Below are positions 15,533 through 27,362 of a DNA stretch of 53,317 nt, piece by piece. The position numbers and the translations under genes were made by a program. Numbering within the stretch: the first letter of the stretch is position 1; each line of letters opens with the position of its first letter. Below the pieces are notes generated by a model. That model saw only the letters and a list, made by a program, of their open reading frames with translations. It did no database searches and was not told where the DNA came from. Source of the DNA: an uncultured Planctomycetia bacterium (GTDB lineage: Bacteria > Planctomycetota > Phycisphaerae > Phycisphaerales > SM1A02); NCBI GenBank assembly GCA_937871505.1, contig CALMPF010000072.1:1-53317 (forward strand), read 5' to 3'.

Positions 15533-18500
15533 ATGACGGCCAAGCGATCCACGGGCAAGGCAGCCTCGACCACGCTCTTTCGCGACCCCGATCCGCTCGC
15601 GCAGCGTCGGCGGCGCAAGCCGCTCTTTCTGCCCAAGCTTCTCGCGAGGGCTGGCAGCTCGAAACAGCTTCGTGGTGAGGACTTCGACCGCGCTCGGACC
15701 ATTCTCGCGCGCTGGGCTGGACTCGACGAGTCCGGCAAGCTCGCCGTCCACAAGGAAACCGCCCTCGACGCCAACTTCATCAACGAGGTGCTCGGCGACG
15801 CTCTGGGATACGTGCTGAACACCGCGGGTACAGCTCATCACGATCTGGAGCACAAGCTCACCGTTCCGGACTGCGGCACAGCGGATGCCGCCATCGGGCA
15901 GTTTCCGAGCAACCCGCCGACGGTCGCCGCGGTGATCGAGTTCAAGGACGCGGAGACGGACCTTGACCGCGACCGCTTCAACGGTCGCACGGCCGTTCAG
16001 CAGCTCTGGGATTACCTGGCAGCCCTGCCGGCGTGCCCGTGGGGCATTCTCAGCAACTTCCGCACCATCCGTCTCTACCACCGCGACCACACGCCCAGGT
16101 GCTATGAGGAGTTTCGCCTCCGTGATCTGCTCGGTCCGGAGAGGTTTGGCGAGTTCTACTCCATCTTCGAACGCGGCGGACTCCTGACGTCCAAGGCCGG
16201 CGCGCGGCCGCGCGCGCTGGAGCTTCTGGACGCCTCAGGCCGTCGGCAGATGGAGGTCGGGGACAAGCTCTACTCCTTGTACAGCGAGAAGCGGCGACGT
16301 CTCATCCGACATCTGCATCGCGACCTGAAGAAGCCGCTTGACCGCGCGATTCACATTGCCCAGCGGATCATCGATCGCATCGTGTTCATCGCCTTCTGCG
16401 AGGATCGTGGACTGCTTCCGTCCCGCACGATCGACCTCACCTACCGAAGCGTCCCACCGTTCCCGAAGGCGCGCAATCCGAGGTGGAGGAACTTCGTCGA
16501 GCTCTTCCAGGCGATCGATCGCGGGCATCCGAATCTCGATCTGCCAACCGGGTACAACGGCGGCCTCTTCGCCGCAGAGGCCGAGATCGACGAGCTCGAC
16601 CTTGACGACGACGACTTCGCTGACTTCTTCCGGCAGTTCGGCGACTTCGACTTCCGAGACGAGGTCAACGTTGACGTCCTCGGCAACCTCTTCGAGCGGT
16701 CGATCAACGAGCTTGAGCGACTTCGCGTAGGAGAGGCGTTCACGGAACGTGCCGCCGCGCGCCGCGCAGCGGCCGAAGAGAGCGCGGGGGCGGATGCTCC
16801 CGACGATGCGCCTGCCCGCTCCGCCATGCGGAAGTCCGCGCAGCGGAAGCTCTTCGGGATCTACTACACGCCGCCGGAGTTCACGTCGCTGATCGTCCGG
16901 GCGACCATCCACCATCTCGCCGAGGAGCGCTGGGCGGCGCTCGCAGCCACCCACGGTGTCGAGCAGGAGCTTCCGGAGAGCGGCACCCGCGATCAGCGGA
17001 CGTCGTTCTGGCGCGACGCGGCCGCTGCCGTCCGCTCGATCCGCGTGTGCGATCCCGCCTGCGGAAGCGGCGCGTTTCTCATCCGCGCGTACGACGCGTT
17101 TGAGGAGCTCTATCAGCGCGTCGTCGACGGTCTTGCCGAGGGAAGCGCCGACGACGCGCGAGCCCTCGCGGATGCCATCCCGGACCTGATTCTCGGCGAG
17201 AATCTCTTCGGCGTGGACGTCTCTCCGGAAGCGGTCGAGATCACCCAGCTCGCGCTCTGGATCCGCTCCGCCCGCATCGGTCGGACGCTGGCCGACCTCG
17301 ACGGGAACATCGTCTGTGGCAACAGCCTTGTGGACGATCCTGCGGCGCACCCGAGGTCGATCCGGTGGGAGGAGACGTTTCCTGCCGTCTTCGCCTCAGG
17401 CGGCTTCGACTGCGTGATCGGCAACCCCCCGTGGGAGCGGGTGAAGGTACAGGAGCGCGAGTTCTTTGCCACGCACGACGCGACGATCGCCCAGGCGGTG
17501 AGCGCCGCGAAGCGTCGGGAGCTGATCGCCAGGCTTCCGAAACGCAACCCGGCGCTCTTCGCCGCCTACGAGGCCGCCAAGGCGGACGCTGACCGCATGC
17601 TGAAGTACGCGCGTGGGTCGGGGCGCTACCCCTTCACAGGCAGGGGCGACATCAATTTCTACACGCTCTTTGCCGAGCTCGCCGCCCGCATCGTGGCGCC
17701 GACCGGCATCGTCGGACTGCTCACCCCATCGGGAATCGCGACCGACGAGACGACGAAGGGGTTCTTCCGCGATCTGGTGGAATCGAAGCGGCTGGCTCGC
17801 TGCTACGACTTCGAGAATCGGCGCAAGGTGTTTCCGGATGTCGACAGTCGCTTTAAGTTCAGCGCGACCGTCTTCGGCGGACCTGCGCGGCAGGTCGACT
17901 GTGCGGACTTCGTCTTCTTCGCCCATGCACTTGAGGACCTCGACGATCGGCGCCGTCACATCGAGCTCGGCGAGGCGGACTTCAAGCTGTTCAATCCGAA
18001 CACACGTACCTGTCCGATCTTCCGAACGCGACGCGACGCCGAGATCACCCGGCACATTTATCGACAAGTCCCGGTGCTCGTCGATCGGGGGCGCGCGAAC
18101 GGCGGGAACCCGTGGAGCGTCAGCTTCAGAACGATGTTCCATCAGACCAACGACGCGGAGAAGTTCGTCGATGCGAAGACGCTGAAGGCGGAGGGCTTCA
18201 CGCTGGATGGGAATCGATGGAGCCGAGGTCGCGGAAAGAGCACTGAGACGTTTCTTCCGGTCTACGAGGCCAAGATGGTGCAGGCGTACGACCATCGCGC
18301 CGCGAGCGTCGAGGTCACCGAGCGGAACTGGATGCGGCAGGGACAGAAGGCGCCGACGAGCGACGTGGAGCATCAGAACCCGGAGTTCGTGGTTCAGCCG
18401 AGGTTCTGGGCGTCGGAAGCGGACGTCGTCAAGGTGTTCGGGGGTGATCTGCCGAGCTGGCTCATCGGATTCAAGGACATTACCAGCCCGACGAATGAGC

Positions 18501-19072
18501 GGACGATGCTGGCGGCGATGGTTCCGCAAGCGGGCTTCACGAATCATCTCATCTTGGTGCTGTCTCCGCATTCCGCTCGGCGGCAGGCGTGTCTGCTGGC
18601 CAACTTCAACGCGATGGTGCTTGACTATTCGGTGCGGCAGAAGCTGGGTGGCGTCACGCTCAACTTCTTCATCGTCGAGCAGCTCCCGGTCCTTCCCCCC
18701 GACGTCTACGACGAGAAGTGCCCCTGGAGCCGAAGGACGCCGCTCGAGTCCTGGATCGCGGATCGAGTCCTCCGCCTCACCTGCACCTCGAATGACATGG
18801 TCGCCTTGGCCGAGGAATGTGGCTTCGCGGGCTCACTGGGCGGCGGCGTGCATCGGTGGAGGTCGCAGGAGCGAGAGGAGCTCCGCGCCGAACTCGACGC
18901 AGCGTACTTCATGCTCTACGGCATCGATCGCGACGACGTCGAGCACATCCTCGACTCGTTCACGACCACTCGACGTGCAGATGTCGGCGGCGATCAGGAG
19001 AGCGACGCGCGCCGGCGCTCGATCCTCGCTCATTTCGACCGGCTGTTGTCGCTTCGCGACCGACCCGCGTGA
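15533..19072 (+). CDS. Single-chain type IIG restriction-modification enzyme (Eco57I-type)
   Basis: 1179 residues, a usual size for a fused restriction endonuclease and N6-adenine methyltransferase. The N-terminal nuclease region has a PD-(D/E)XK-like pattern: D118 (GTADAAIG) and E136-F-K138 (VIEFKD). A helical middle includes FCEDRGLLP near 285 and KLFGIYYTPPEF near 440, typical of this family. The methyltransferase has motif I DPACGSGAF (from about residue 507), GVDVSPEAVEITQLALW, and motif IV GNPPW (N631). The C-terminal third holds the target-recognition part, with LGGVTLNFFIVEQLPVLPP. No separate specificity or methylase gene is nearby. No Shine-Dalgarno sequence is visible before the ATG. 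The upstream repeat array suggests an accessory-type insertion, but base composition matches the neighbours. Confidence 0.92.
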   Translation: MTAKRSTGKAASTTLFRDPDPLAQRRRRKPLFLPKLLARAGSSKQLRGEDFDRARTILARWAGLDESGKLAVHKETALDANFINEVLGDALGYVLNTAGTAHHDLEHKLTVPDCGTADAAIGQFPSNPPTVAAVIEFKDAETDLDRDRFNGRTAVQQLWDYLAALPACPWGILSNFRTIRLYHRDHTPRCYEEFRLRDLLGPERFGEFYSIFERGGLLTSKAGARPRALELLDASGRRQMEVGDKLYSLYSEKRRRLIRHLHRDLKKPLDRAIHIAQRIIDRIVFIAFCEDRGLLPSRTIDLTYRSVPPFPKARNPRWRNFVELFQAIDRGHPNLDLPTGYNGGLFAAEAEIDELDLDDDDFADFFRQFGDFDFRDEVNVDVLGNLFERSINELERLRVGEAFTERAAARRAAAEESAGADAPDDAPARSAMRKSAQRKLFGIYYTPPEFTSLIVRATIHHLAEERWAALAATHGVEQELPESGTRDQRTSFWRDAAAAVRSIRVCDPACGSGAFLIRAYDAFEELYQRVVDGLAEGSADDARALADAIPDLILGENLFGVDVSPEAVEITQLALWIRSARIGRTLADLDGNIVCGNSLVDDPAAHPRSIRWEETFPAVFASGGFDCVIGNPPWERVKVQEREFFATHDATIAQAVSAAKRRELIARLPKRNPALFAAYEAAKADADRMLKYARGSGRYPFTGRGDINFYTLFAELAARIVAPTGIVGLLTPSGIATDETTKGFFRDLVESKRLARCYDFENRRKVFPDVDSRFKFSATVFGGPARQVDCADFVFFAHALEDLDDRRRHIELGEADFKLFNPNTRTCPIFRTRRDAEITRHIYRQVPVLVDRGRANGGNPWSVSFRTMFHQTNDAEKFVDAKTLKAEGFTLDGNRWSRGRGKSTETFLPVYEAKMVQAYDHRAASVEVTERNWMRQGQKAPTSDVEHQNPEFVVQPRFWASEADVVKVFGGDLPSWLIGFKDITSPTNERTMLAAMVPQAGFTNHLILVLSPHSARRQACLLANFNAMVLDYSVRQKLGGVTLNFFIVEQLPVLPPDVYDEKCPWSRRTPLESWIADRVLRLTCTSNDMVALAEECGFAGSLGGGVHRWRSQEREELRAELDAAYFMLYGIDRDDVEHILDSFTTTRRADVGGDQESDARRRSILAHFDRLLSLRDRPA

Positions 19073-19237
19073 GAGATCGACGGCCGGACCGTCGGGACTT
19101 CAGACCTGACCCATCTCAGAGACTGCGTCATCGGGCAGCGAGGTTGCGGCGGCACGGTGGGCTGCCGCGCGGAGCACGCCGCCATGCGTGCGATCGGGAG
19201 TTCAGCGCGCGCCTCAGCCTCAGTACCATGGCCGATC

Positions 19238-22075
<2,838 letters not shown>

Positions 22076-22134
22076 GCGGAGCGCCGGCGATCCCGGATCG
22101 ACCGACCCGGGACGGGCTACCCTTGCCACTCGCT

Positions 22135-22253
22135 CATCGCGGGGAGTAGCCATCCGGAGCGGCATGTGCCGCGCCGGAGCCGCCGGTCGTCAGGACGGGG
22201 CCCATGCCCCCGGCCGGCAGCAGGGACGTGAGCCCTTGGCGAGACCGTCGATG
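22135..22253 (+). ncRNA. yybP-ykoY (Mn2+) riboswitch
   Basis: The conserved elements of the yybP-ykoY aptamer occur in order: GGGGAGTAGCC at 22141-22151, GTCGTCAGG at 22186-22194, and CCTTGGCGAGACC at 22234-22246. CATCG at 22135-22139 pairs with CGATG at 22249-22253 to close the P1 helix. The element lies about 75 bases upstream of the start codon of a TerC-family gene, a family repeatedly controlled by this riboswitch (alx of E. coli). It is known to bind Mn2+ and to switch expression of Mn-export genes on. How this copy regulates (translation or termination) cannot be settled here. Confidence 0.88.
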
Positions 22254-22326
22254 TCGGCCCAGCGTCCCGAGGTTCGCGACCAGTTCGTCGCGGGCGCGGG
22301 TCCGCCGACCGATCGGTCCTCCCGCC

Positions 22327-23490
22327 ATGGATGCCATCACATTCTGCCTGTCGTTCGTCGCGTCCGCAGCGGGAACCGGGTTCTTCGACGACCCCGCGCA
22401 CCTGCGGCTGGTGGCGTACGGGATCTTCCTCGCGTTCGTGCTCGCCATGCTGGCGCTCGATCTGGGCGTCTTCCACCGCGAGGCGCACGAGGTCTCGCTG
22501 CGCGAGGCGATGGGCTGGTCGATCGTCTGGCTGAGCCTCGGCGTCCTCTTCACCGGCGCGGTCTACATCGGCTACGAGCGGCACTGGCTCGGGCTCGGGC
22601 TCGAAACGCCCAAGTACAACCCCCTCGCCGCGACCGAAGCGGGCGTCCCCCTGATCGTCCGCGGCACCGTCGACGGCTGGGAGGCCGCGAAGCAGTACCT
22701 GACCGGCTACGTCGTGGAGAAGTCGCTGGCGATGGACAACATCTTCGTCATCGCGATCGTCTTCTCGTTCTTCGCGATCCCGCGGAAGTACCAGCACCGC
22801 GTCCTCTTCTGGGGGATCCTCGGAGCGCTGGTCATGCGCGGGGCGATGATCCTCATCGGCGCCGCCTTGATCATGCAGGCGATGTGGATCCTGATCATCT
22901 TCGGGGCGTTCCTCATCCTGACGGCGCTCAAGATGGCGCTCGTGGAGGGGCATACGGATCCCGGACGCAACATCGTGGTCCGCCTCGTACGGCGCTTCTA
23001 TCCCGTCTATCCCGGCTTCGACGGACAGCGCTTCTTCACGGTCGTCGACGGCGTGCGGCACGTGACGCCGCTCTTCCTCGCGCTGGTCATGGTCGAGATC
23101 ACCGACCTGATCTTCGCGGTCGACTCGATCCCCGCGATCTTCGCGATCACGCCCGACCCGTTCATCGTCTTCACGAGCAACATCTTCGCGATCCTCGGCC
23201 TGCGCTCGCTCTACTTCTGCCTCGCGGCGATGATCGCGAAGTTCCGCTACCTGAAGCCCGCCCTGATCCTGATCCTCGCCTTCGTCGGCGTGAAGCTGCT
23301 GCTGCTCTCGGTGCCGCCCTACCTCCCGCAGCTCGGGTCGATCCTCGGACTCGACCTCGCGGCCCACCGCGCGATCAAGATCGACACGACGATCTCGCTC
23401 GCGGTGGTGCTCGGCCTGCTGGGCCTCGCCGTCGCGCTGAGCGCGCTGCGTCCGGCGAAGGCGGCCTCCGCGGCGCCGCACGGAGAGTGA
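22327..23490 (+). CDS. TerC-family membrane protein, probable manganese exporter
   Basis: 387 residues from ATG 22327. About eight membrane helices are visible. The TerC hallmarks are LDLGVF near residue 48, EKSLAMDNIFV near 137, and VEITDLIFAVDSIPAIFAIT near 258, carrying the conserved acidic residues in the membrane. Relatives such as Alx and MeeY export Mn2+. The Mn2+ riboswitch directly upstream strongly supports this role here. An earlier in-frame ATG at 22204 lies inside the riboswitch and is rejected. The gene ends 34 bases before the convergent end of the PadR-linked gene. Confidence 0.93.
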   Translation: MDAITFCLSFVASAAGTGFFDDPAHLRLVAYGIFLAFVLAMLALDLGVFHREAHEVSLREAMGWSIVWLSLGVLFTGAVYIGYERHWLGLGLETPKYNPLAATEAGVPLIVRGTVDGWEAAKQYLTGYVVEKSLAMDNIFVIAIVFSFFAIPRKYQHRVLFWGILGALVMRGAMILIGAALIMQAMWILIIFGAFLILTALKMALVEGHTDPGRNIVVRLVRRFYPVYPGFDGQRFFTVVDGVRHVTPLFLALVMVEITDLIFAVDSIPAIFAITPDPFIVFTSNIFAILGLRSLYFCLAAMIAKFRYLKPALILILAFVGVKLLLLSVPPYLPQLGSILGLDLAAHRAIKIDTTISLAVVLGLLGLAVALSALRPAKAASAAPHGE

Positions 23491-23524
23491 GCCGCGGCAC
23501 GATCGCGCGGAAGCAGGACGCTCG

Positions 23525-25672
23525 TCAGCCCGGGCCGCGCATGTGAATCACGGCGCCGCGCGCGCCGCCCCCGGATCGCCCGACCGCGCCGCTCGCACCC
23601 TCGTCGTCTTCGGGCAGGGCGACGGGGAGAAAGACCCAGTCGCCGCCCGCGGTCGAGCCTGGCGCACCCCACTGCCGCTGACCCCGCTGCGGCCGCAGTT
23701 CGAGCGCCAGCGCACCGCGGTCGTCCACGCGATCCGGCCCGACCGACCAGAGCCACGGCCGCCCGTCGCGAAGCTCGAAGCGAAGCGGCGCACCGTCGAA
23801 CGGATCGATGGGGATCGCTGCGAGCCAGTCCGGCACCAGCGCCGCGAGATCCTCGGGGTACGCGCCGCGTTCGCGCCGCGCCAGCTCGAGCGCAATCGCC
23901 ACAAGGGCGGCATCGACGTGCGTCCTCCCGAGTCGCCGGGCGCGCAGCGCCGTCGAGAACGCCGGCGCGAGGAGCGAGACGATGCTCCGCGGTCGCACCG
24001 CCGAGCCGGACGCCGCGGCGAGGATCTCCTGCTCGAGAGCCGCGAGCGAGTCGACCGCCTCCGAGTCTTCCAGCGGTCGCGCAGAGGCTGCCTCGACCGC
24101 GGCGATCAGCCGGTCGTAGTCCTCCATCGTGCGGCGCCGACTCGGCTGCATCGCCGCGCCGATCGGCCCCGCGAGGAAGTCAGCGACATCGCCGACCAGC
24201 ACGCGGCCGGCCGGGAGCAGGCCTTCGCCGTCCTGGGCCCCAACGAGCGCAGCGTGCTTCGCCAGCTCGGCGGGGAGGAACAGGCCGCCGCCTTGGCCAT
24301 CGTCGCTGTAGAGCCGCTGCACCATGTCCTCGAAGCCGACGCGTTCCGCGGCCAGATCGAGCCTCCAGGCGCTGTCGGGGACCGCCGCGAAGACCCCGGA
24401 GAGCCGCCGCAGCGCCGCGTCGGAGAAGACCTCCGGCGACGTCTCGAGCGCGACCGCCACATGCCAGGCGGCCATGGCGCGGAGCGCCGACCCGACGAGC
24501 TGCGAGATCAGGAGTCGCGTCTCCTCGGCGTGACCCGCCATCGCCACCATGGCCGCGAAGTCCTCGACGGCCCTGTCGCCGTCGCCCTCTTCGATCGCCA
24601 GCGTCGCGTCGGCAGCGAGGAGCCGAGCGGCGCGGCGCAGCTCGGCGAGCCAGGGGATGAGCAACGTCAGCGCCGGCGCGCTCGCCTCCGCGCGCTCTGC
24701 GGCCGGATCGCCGCCCGCGCTGCGGGACTTCGCGAGCAGCGCCTCCGCGTCCGAGCGGGCGGCCGCTGCGGCCTCGGGTCCTCGGCTCAACGCGAAGAAC
24801 TCCGCGTCGTCGGGGGCGAGCCGCGGCGTGATGTCCACGCCCAGCACCGGCATCGAGGCCGCAGCGCGAAGCCGGTCGATCTGCTCGCGGTGCGCCCGCA
24901 GCACGGCGATGTCCTCGTCGCGGGCGGCGGCGAGATCTTCCGCCGTGACGCGAGCGGAGAGCTGGGCGGGCGTCACGAGGAGCGACCCTCCAGGTTCGCC
25001 GCCCGAGACGCTGAGCGTGATCGAGTCTCTCGAACGCGCCGCCCACTCCTCGAGCTTGTGCCAGCGCAGCGCAGCGCGGTACTCCGGCCACGCGGGCTTC
25101 CCGGAGTCTTCCGGGAGGAGGGAGCGCAGACGCTCCACCGGATCGAACGTGATCGCCGGTGCGGTCATCCAGAGCCTGATCGCCGCGAGGAGGTAGAACG
25201 CGCCGCCCACGACGAGGAGGGCGGCGGAGACGCGGAGCGAGCGACCGACGAGCCGATCCGCAGGGCTGCGCTTCTTGATCGCGGCGCGACGGAAGGCGGG
25301 AGCGACGCGCCGCGGCTCGCCGAACTCGCTCGCAATCGCCTCCGGCGCCTTGCCGGAAGCGAGCGCGTCGTGCATGTGCGCGGCGAGCTCCGTCTCGATC
25401 GCCTTCCGCTCGCTCCGCCGCAGTCGGGTCCGCGCGGCGGTCTCGCGGACGAGCTCCGTCAGCGACGCCGGAAGCGTCTCGAGGAGCGCCGTCGCCGCGG
25501 CATCTGGCGCGGCGCCGCGCGACGCCCTGCGCTGCGATCGCCACTCCCTCAGGAGCGTGAGCGCGGAGGTCCGGAAGAACCACTCCGCAAAGGTCCTTCG
25601 ATGGGGCGGCGCACCCGCGGCAGCGCCGCGGGTCGCTGCGCTGGCGCTCTCTCGACGAGGTTCGCCGTTCAT
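23525..25672 (-). CDS. Large single-pass membrane protein controlled with PadR
   Basis: 715 residues from ATG 25672, which overlaps the PadR stop codon by four bases (ATGA). Residues 60-135 are a soluble helical domain resembling the N-terminal prefix domains of PadR-linked membrane proteins (ETELAAHMHDALASG, AIASEFGEPRRVAPAFR). One membrane segment follows at about 147-168. The remaining 540 residues, probably outside, are alanine- and acid-rich and helical. The end, ALVAIALELARRERGAYPED followed by LAALVPDWL, IPIDPFDGAPLRF and LWSVGPDRVDDRG, is a C-terminal pattern common in planctomycete proteins and resembles the end of type II pseudopilins. Function is unknown. Confidence 0.82.
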   Translation of the reverse strand: MNGEPRRESASAATRGAAAGAPPHRRTFAEWFFRTSALTLLREWRSQRRASRGAAPDAAATALLETLPASLTELVRETAARTRLRRSERKAIETELAAHMHDALASGKAPEAIASEFGEPRRVAPAFRRAAIKKRSPADRLVGRSLRVSAALLVVGGAFYLLAAIRLWMTAPAITFDPVERLRSLLPEDSGKPAWPEYRAALRWHKLEEWAARSRDSITLSVSGGEPGGSLLVTPAQLSARVTAEDLAAARDEDIAVLRAHREQIDRLRAAASMPVLGVDITPRLAPDDAEFFALSRGPEAAAAARSDAEALLAKSRSAGGDPAAERAEASAPALTLLIPWLAELRRAARLLAADATLAIEEGDGDRAVEDFAAMVAMAGHAEETRLLISQLVGSALRAMAAWHVAVALETSPEVFSDAALRRLSGVFAAVPDSAWRLDLAAERVGFEDMVQRLYSDDGQGGGLFLPAELAKHAALVGAQDGEGLLPAGRVLVGDVADFLAGPIGAAMQPSRRRTMEDYDRLIAAVEAASARPLEDSEAVDSLAALEQEILAAASGSAVRPRSIVSLLAPAFSTALRARRLGRTHVDAALVAIALELARRERGAYPEDLAALVPDWLAAIPIDPFDGAPLRFELRDGRPWLWSVGPDRVDDRGALALELRPQRGQRQWGAPGSTAGGDWVFLPVALPEDDEGASGAVGRSGGGARGAVIHMRGPG

Positions 25673-26052
25673 CGAGCGACCTCCGGCCGGCACGCGGCAA
25701 ACGCCCCCCGAAGTCCGCGCGCGATCGGGCCGATCACGCCGAGGGCCTTCATCGCCTCGGCGGCCTGCGCCCAGCGCTTCGAGTCCTCGCTGAGGCGCCG
25801 GCGACCGGCGGTCGTCAGCGCGTAGTACTTCCGACCGCGGGCGCCGCTCTCGTCCCAGCGACTGCGGACGAAGCCCTTCGCCTCGAGGTTGTAGAGCATC
25901 GGATAGAGCGTCGACTGCCCCATCGCAAGGATGCCGCCGGTCCTCTCCTCCAGCGCCTCGACGAGCTCGTATCCGTACATCTCGCGCCGTTCGAGCAGCT
26001 TCAGCACGGCGATCGGCCCGGCTCCGCGCATGAGTTCACGGTCGATGTTCAT
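25669..26052 (-). CDS. PadR-family transcriptional regulator
   Basis: 127 residues from ATG 26052. The winged-helix domain shows GPIAVLKLLERREMYGYELV, TLYPMLYNLEAKGFVRSRW and GRKYYALTTAGRRRL, the standard PadR pattern, followed by a short helical dimerisation tail. PadR proteins repress membrane or efflux genes and often their own operon. The downstream membrane protein overlaps by ATGA, so the pair forms an operon. A palindromic operator candidate lies just upstream of the start. Confidence 0.93.
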   Translation of the reverse strand: MNIDRELMRGAGPIAVLKLLERREMYGYELVEALEERTGGILAMGQSTLYPMLYNLEAKGFVRSRWDESGARGRKYYALTTAGRRRLSEDSKRWAQAAEAMKALGVIGPIARGLRGAFAACRPEVAR

Positions 26053-26059
26053 GGCACAT

Positions 26060-26079
26060 ACTATGCCACACATAGTGTG
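26060..26079. promoter_or_regulatory. Probable PadR operator and promoter
   Basis: Two overlapping inverted repeats lie 8 to 27 bases upstream of the padR start: ACTATG-N5-CATAGT (26060-26076) and CACAC-ATA-GTGTG (26067-26079). This is the only AT-containing patch nearby. The symmetry fits autoregulation by a dimeric PadR, and the TA-rich centre could be the -10 element of a transcript with a very short leader. Confidence 0.6.
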
Positions 26080-26299
26080 TGTCGCCGCTGTTCCGGGCGC
26101 GGTTTCGCAGCGTGGGCGGAGCGCCCGTCGGAGCGGGGCCGCAGGCCATCGACGCCGGACCCGGCCGCTCCCCCCTGCGGCGCGGCGGTGCGCGCCGCAG
26201 GGACGCAGGACCGGCGGGCCGATCCGCGCGGGGCGGGCCTTCGTCGAGGGCCCCGGCTCCCCCGCATCGCCTCCCTGACAGATCCCTACGCTGGCCGCG

Positions 26300-26746
26300 A
26301 TGACCGAGAAGGAACTCCTCGACCGGCTGGCCAAGATCGAGTCCCTGATGGCGGGAACCAGCTTCGACGGCGAACGCGACGCGGCGGCCGTGGCGCGCGA
26401 GCGGCTCCGCGAGCGGCTCAGGGCGCTTCAGGGGGAGGACCCTCCCGTCGAGATGCGCTTTGCGGTTCACGATCCGTGGAGCCGGAAGCTCCTGCTCGCG
26501 CTGCTGCGCCGCTACGGAGTCAGCCCCTATCGCCGGAGGGGGCAGCATCGCCAGAGCGTCATGGCGAGGGTCTCGGAACGGTGGGTCAACGAGACGCTCT
26601 GGCCCCACTTCACCCAGGCCTCCGCCGCTCTCCGGCAGCACCTGGAGGAGGTCGCCGTCGGGGTGATCCGGGCGGCCGTCGGCGATCCGCGCGACGAGCA
26701 GGAGCTGGCCGCGGGAGAGGTCCAGCAGCTCCCGGGCGGGAGTTGA
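26300..26746 (+). CDS. Conserved protein of unknown function
   Basis: 148 residues starting at MTEKELLDRLAKIESLMAGT. The N-terminal 45 residues are a charged helix. The middle (PPVEMRFAVHDPWSRKLLLA, then LLRRYGVSPYR and HRQSVMARVSERWVNETLWP) has a mixed fold with conserved-looking aromatic and arginine residues. I have seen this pattern in small proteins of other high-GC bacteria but know no function. There is no signal peptide or membrane segment. It is divergent from padR and 82 bp upstream of the ECF sigma factor gene, on the same strand. Confidence 0.7.
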   Translation: MTEKELLDRLAKIESLMAGTSFDGERDAAAVARERLRERLRALQGEDPPVEMRFAVHDPWSRKLLLALLRRYGVSPYRRRGQHRQSVMARVSERWVNETLWPHFTQASAALRQHLEEVAVGVIRAAVGDPRDEQELAAGEVQQLPGGS

Positions 26747-26828
26747 TCCGGGCGGAGCGCCGCCGGAGCCGACCCGCCCCGAGACCGCTGTCCCGGCGCG
26801 CCGATGGACGGCACACGCAGCCCAGCAG

Positions 26829-27362
26829 ATGCCTGCGGACCGCACGGCCTTCGAGATCCTCATCCGCGAGCACTCGGAGATGCTCATGGCGTACCTGCGC
26901 TCGCTCGTCGACGACGAGGAGATCGTCGAGGAGGCATTTCAGCAGGCGGTCATCGACACCTGGAGATCGCTGGATCAGTTCGATCGCAGCCGTCCCTTCG
27001 GGCCGTGGCTCCGCGGAATCGCCCGTCACCGGATGCTCGTCCTGCTGAGGTCGCGGGGCCGCCTCCGGCGCCGGCTCGCGGAGTTCGAGCGGGTGGTCGC
27101 CGCACGCTTCGCGCTGCTCGAGCAGCGCAGCGGCGACACGTTCGCCGAGCGGCTCGCGGCGCTTCGCGAGTGTCTCGCGGCGCTGCCGGATGGACAGCGC
27201 GACGCCATCGACCTCGTCTACGCCCGCGAGCGCGACACCCGCGCCGCCGCGACGGCGCTCGGACTCGACTGGGAGACCGTGCGGAAGCGCGTGCAGCGCG
27301 CCCGCGGCGCGCTGGCGGAGTGCCTTCGCGCTCGAGGGATCCTGCCGGAGCCGACCGCATGA
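26829..27362 (+). CDS. ECF-family RNA polymerase sigma factor
   Basis: 177 residues. Region 2 shows LMAYLRSLVDDEEIVEEAFQ and the -10-recognising helix with VIDTWRSLDQFD and PFGPWLRGIARHRML. Region 4 (ECLAALPDGQRDAIDLVYAR, then TRAAATALGLDWETVRKRVQ) is a helix-turn-helix for the -35 element. Its stop overlaps the start of the next gene (ATGA), a typical arrangement for a sigma factor and its membrane regulator. Confidence 0.93.
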   Translation: MPADRTAFEILIREHSEMLMAYLRSLVDDEEIVEEAFQQAVIDTWRSLDQFDRSRPFGPWLRGIARHRMLVLLRSRGRLRRRLAEFERVVAARFALLEQRSGDTFAERLAALRECLAALPDGQRDAIDLVYARERDTRAAATALGLDWETVRKRVQRARGALAECLRARGILPEPTA

